Shown: one piece after another, positions 61,486 through 64,000 of the stretch
Layout: each line of letters starts with the position of its first letter
How positions within the stretch are numbered: position 1 is the first letter of the stretch
Assembly (NCBI RefSeq): GCF_900103665.1
Contig: NZ_FNGY01000007.1
Span: 372,001-436,000 of the forward strand
Reading direction: 5' to 3'
Length of the DNA: 64,000 nucleotides
Source: Pedobacter steynii
GTDB lineage: Bacteria > Bacteroidota > Bacteroidia > Sphingobacteriales > Sphingobacteriaceae
The notes under the pieces: model-generated
What the model saw: only the letters and a program-made list of their open reading frames with translations
The model's database searches: none
What the model was told of the DNA's origin: nothing
Made by a program: the position numbers and the translations under genes

Positions 61486-63552
61486 CTAGACTTTAATGAG
61501 CTTTGTACTTCCGTTTTTAAGGAGGTATTGTTTGACTTTCCCCTCTTTTTTGATATTGATCCGCATATAGTTCCTGCCGACTCTGGAGATCTCGATATCG
61601 AAAGTACTTCCAAAAGAGTGAATATTGCGCAAAGCCATCTTATCCCAGCCTTCCGGCAATCTTGGGGTACAATTAAACCGATCAAAACCTACAGGACGAA
61701 TCCCGAACAAACCTTCGGTAAAAACCCGGCAATACAGACCGCTTTCTGCGGATAAATGTCGTTGTCCGCCTTCCGGAAAGGCTTCTACAGGGTATGGAAC
61801 GTGTTCACCGAGCAAGCGCCTTCTGGAATAATACCTGAGGTAAGCCATGGCTTGTTCCGTTTCTCCGGCAGAGAGAATCCCCCTTAAGGCGTATAAAGTG
61901 GCCCGGTCCCAAAAGGTTTTATCTCCGGACTGGGTCAAGAGGCCGTCCTGGGTAAATAAACGGGAGGAGAACAATGCCTTGATGGTGCCTTCTTTCCGGT
62001 CTTCAATCCCGACAGTAAGCGGCATACAGATCCAGGAACGAAGCACCTCATTGCCTTTATAATACCTGTAGGTATTGAATCCTTCCACATTGGCAGAAAA
62101 ATACCGACTTATCGCAAGCCTCAGTGCTGCCGCCTGTTTCCGGTAAGTCTGTTCCATTTTTGCACCTTTATTGAGCAAAGGAGCAAGTTCCGCAGCCGAG
62201 ATTAAAGCATCATAATATAAACAGCTGGTTGATAGGTTGGCGTCTCCGGCAGGAAATCTTCCTTCCAGCTCATCGCTTTTAGATGCCACTACCCCATCTT
62301 TATTCAGCTTTCGTCTGGAATATTCCAGGCACCATTCAATTAAAGGCCACAATACACGTGCGGAGTCGATGTTTCCGTTCGCAAGGGCATATCTGGAAGC
62401 TCCGTATGCAATCATTGCCTGATCACCACGATCGCCTGCCCCGTTCCAAAAACCATCTCCTTCTGCGATGATGGAGCTTGGAATGGGCTTGTATTCAGGG
62501 TTCATATAGGCGGCAAACATGCGGTACGAATTCATAGCCGATTTATTCCCCAGGTCATCACCTAAAAATGCAAAAAAGGGATTTACATACTCTGCCTGGT
62601 CATTTGCCCAGATAGCGGCGTAATAAGAAAGACCGCCGGGACCGTGCATCAGGCCCCCTTTAGTGTTAAAGATACTCTCTGTCGCCCTGAGCTTAGCAAA
62701 GGCAAAAGCAGTATTTAAAATGGGTTCCGGAGTGATCAGCTGTAATTTTTGGGAGATTTCTCCGATGCGGGTCTTTCTGTTTGATTCTTCCGCAAGCATA
62801 TCAACATCAACTGCTGCTACTGCATTGGCAGCGGCCTGATAAGTGATGGAAAAGCTGATGGAATCGCCAGGTTTAACCAGTTGTTTTCCACTTGTAGCGG
62901 AGCGGAGGATAAGGTGGTGTGGCTTCAGGTAACTTCTGGAAGTATCGATCAGAATGTCCCGAAACTGATGGTCCATTGAAATCCGGACCGGCTTAACACC
63001 TTGATTTACAAAGACGAGCTGTTCTACGGCCATCGCTTCTGCGATCGAAGGAAATAATGTTCTTTTCAAGGTAACAAGCCCTTTTTCGCCCACTTTACTG
63101 TAAACCTCCATCCTTCCATCGAGACGGATTCCCGTCAGGACATTTGGAAAAACTTTAAGTTGATGGCCGTTAAAGAGTTCCTCTTTCATCGGTTTTCCAT
63201 CTACAAAAATCTGTGGAAGTTCCTCGTCCCTGATCGTCTGCATCAGACTGGAATGGGTATCGTTGGGCTTCATTCTAAAGGTTGGAAATACCACAGTACG
63301 CTTCAAATGAAGCCTTTTTTCTGTATCTACTTCGTATTGCAGCCATAAAGAAACTTTCTGTCCGCTCATTTCAATATGATCAGTATGGGGCAAACGGTCT
63401 ATAATCTTCCAAAAGATGCTGCCATCCTTCCCGATCTTCCAGCGGTCTGCCTGAACAGGCAGGTTCAATTGTTGGGCAAAAACCAGGTTTCGGATGGTCA
63501 TCAGGACCAATAGGACTAGACAGATCCTCAACAGCTTCAATTTAATTTTCAT
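61486..63552 (-). CDS. Six-hairpin glycosidase-like protein
   Basis: A 688-residue exported protein (signal peptide to about residue 26, NLVFAQ). The first third is beta-rich (to about 260, a super-beta-sandwich), the second is an (alpha/alpha)6 barrel with GPGGLSYYAAIWANDQAEYVNPFFAFLGDDLG, DGFWNGAGDRGDQAMIAYGASRYALANG, YPVEAFPEGGQRHLSAESGLYCRVFTEGLFGIRP, and a small C-terminal beta domain. The layout and motifs are those of GH15/37/63/78-type enzymes; candidate acids are the Asp in ANDQ and the Glu in ESGL. Substrate not predicted. Probably works in the periplasm on an oligosaccharide, with the GH27-like gene upstream. Confidence 0.65.
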   Translation of the reverse strand: MKIKLKLLRICLVLLVLMTIRNLVFAQQLNLPVQADRWKIGKDGSIFWKIIDRLPHTDHIEMSGQKVSLWLQYEVDTEKRLHLKRTVVFPTFRMKPNDTHSSLMQTIRDEELPQIFVDGKPMKEELFNGHQLKVFPNVLTGIRLDGRMEVYSKVGEKGLVTLKRTLFPSIAEAMAVEQLVFVNQGVKPVRISMDHQFRDILIDTSRSYLKPHHLILRSATSGKQLVKPGDSISFSITYQAAANAVAAVDVDMLAEESNRKTRIGEISQKLQLITPEPILNTAFAFAKLRATESIFNTKGGLMHGPGGLSYYAAIWANDQAEYVNPFFAFLGDDLGNKSAMNSYRMFAAYMNPEYKPIPSSIIAEGDGFWNGAGDRGDQAMIAYGASRYALANGNIDSARVLWPLIEWCLEYSRRKLNKDGVVASKSDELEGRFPAGDANLSTSCLYYDALISAAELAPLLNKGAKMEQTYRKQAAALRLAISRYFSANVEGFNTYRYYKGNEVLRSWICMPLTVGIEDRKEGTIKALFSSRLFTQDGLLTQSGDKTFWDRATLYALRGILSAGETEQAMAYLRYYSRRRLLGEHVPYPVEAFPEGGQRHLSAESGLYCRVFTEGLFGIRPVGFDRFNCTPRLPEGWDKMALRNIHSFGSTFDIEISRVGRNYMRINIKKEGKVKQYLLKNGSTKLIKV

Positions 63553-63575
63553 TGGAGTATAATTTGATTTTTATC

Positions 63576-63720
63576 GGTTATGAAGCGATCATAAGCATAT
63601 TCATTGCTTTTTGTAAGCGGTATGCTTATGACGGTTTCATCAGCATATGTCTTTTAAAGGTTATGAAGCGATCATCAGCATTCCTGTTTGATATGCAGTA
63701 CGCTGATGATCGTTTCCTCA
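63576..63720. repeat. Two tandem palindromic repeats (REP-like)
   Basis: GGTTATGAAGCGATCAT-AGCAT occurs at 63576 and again at 63659 (one base differs, A versus C), each followed by a complementary arm: TATGCTTATGACGGTTTC (63621-63638) and GCTGATGATCGTTTCCTCA (63702-63720). Each unit forms an imperfect hairpin of about 15 bp. The pair fills the gap between two glycosidase genes on the same strand. No spacer regularity typical of CRISPR is seen. Confidence 0.75.
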
Positions 63721-63736
63721 TTTCAATGTGTTAAAA

Positions 63737-64000
63737 TCAAGACTGCTTCTTTATCAGTCTGAACATCAGCGCGTCATGTGCAGCGATTTTACCCTTGATA
63801 TTTTCCTGTGTACTGCCTATATTTTTGTGTTTCCAAAGATCCCTGACCTGATAGGATCCGTCAATTTTAAACTTTCTGATCGTTGCTTTGAGGTCCTGAT
63901 TGAGCTGAATTTCTTTATCTCCACGGTTGATAAAACAAAAGGCATAATCGCCTTCTGCCAATGGTTTAAACCAGATTTCAAGGTCTCCATACTTCATCCA
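63737..64000 (-). CDS. GH27-like alpha-galactosidase, C-terminal part only
   Basis: The gene continues past the right edge; the last 87 codons (W, then MKYGDLEIWFKPL) are visible. DLEIWFKPLAEGDYAFCFINRGDKEIQ, YQVRDLWKHKNIGS and IAAHDALMFRL form the C-terminal antiparallel beta domain (domain C) of GH27 alpha-galactosidases and relatives. The catalytic barrel is outside the window, so the activity is inferred from this domain alone. It is followed by REP-like repeats and the six-hairpin glycosidase, a plausible pair for oligosaccharide use. Confidence 0.75.
   Translation of the reverse strand, partial: WMKYGDLEIWFKPLAEGDYAFCFINRGDKEIQLNQDLKATIRKFKIDGSYQVRDLWKHKNIGSTQENIKGKIAAHDALMFRLIKKQS

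Noticed and set aside
63576..63720. CRISPR array
   Set aside because: Only two units with inverted arms are present. Spacing is not that of repeat-spacer units and there are no cas genes.

Overview
The window looks like chromosomal DNA from a Bacteroidota bacterium of the Sphingobacteriaceae, most like Pedobacter. Pointers are a SusC/SusD pair, five genes for TonB-dependent or related outer-membrane barrels, DUF4876, DUF6850 and DUF6266-like proteins, promoters with the Bacteroidota -7 element TAnnTTTG, a near absence of Shine-Dalgarno sequences, and the gene order thiS-thiC-thiE-thiD-thiE-thiG-thiH-thiF behind a TPP riboswitch. The species assignment is an inference. No rRNA, tRNA, CRISPR array, transposase or integrase was found.

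Layout. 1-4 kb: small housekeeping or accessory genes (NUDIX end, NAD(P)-binding protein, DinB, GNAT, SnoaL-like, and an MFS exporter divergent from an HxlR regulator). 4-9 kb: a BlaI / M56 (BlaR1-like) / outer-membrane barrel operon with a palindromic operator inside its promoter. 9-13 kb: a membrane protein, DUF3050, LemA and DUF2207. 13-17 kb: an untidy region with an AraC regulator, a frameshifted NTF2-like gene, a DJ-1/PfpI gene, a decayed second copy of the DUF2207 gene's 3' end, a methyltransferase and an ECF sigma factor remnant. 17-22 kb: siderophore-interacting protein with an AraC regulator, then a MocR regulator divergent from a cupin/dihydrodipicolinate-synthase-like pair. 22-28 kb: a MacB/FtsX-type permease, serine hydrolase and NTF2-like operon behind a convincing sigma-54 promoter with two upstream activator sites, then DinB and MFS genes. 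28-32 kb and 57.7-61.3 kb: two separate TonB receptor + PepSY membrane protein operons, probably for ferric siderophores, that share a near-identical 20-bp element before the receptor gene. 34-38.6 kb: a SusC/SusD pair. 38.8-45.6 kb: a tight four-gene operon of TonB receptor, DUF4876 lipoprotein, DUF6850 barrel and di-haem cytochrome-c peroxidase, preceded by two matching palindromes 60 bp apart; this is the best candidate for a poorly described system. 46.8 kb: a DUF6266-like gene behind a cluster of GAGTCCA repeats. 47.7-55 kb: the thiamine operon. 55-57.6 kb: a two-gene ABC module and a CvfB-like S1 protein. 61.5-64 kb: two glycoside-hydrolase-type genes separated by REP-like palindromes.

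Two themes dominate: uptake across the outer membrane (iron, glycans and an unknown ligand), and regulators sitting next to their targets with operators that can be read in the intergenic DNA. Names rest on recognition of family motifs by eye; no database search was run.
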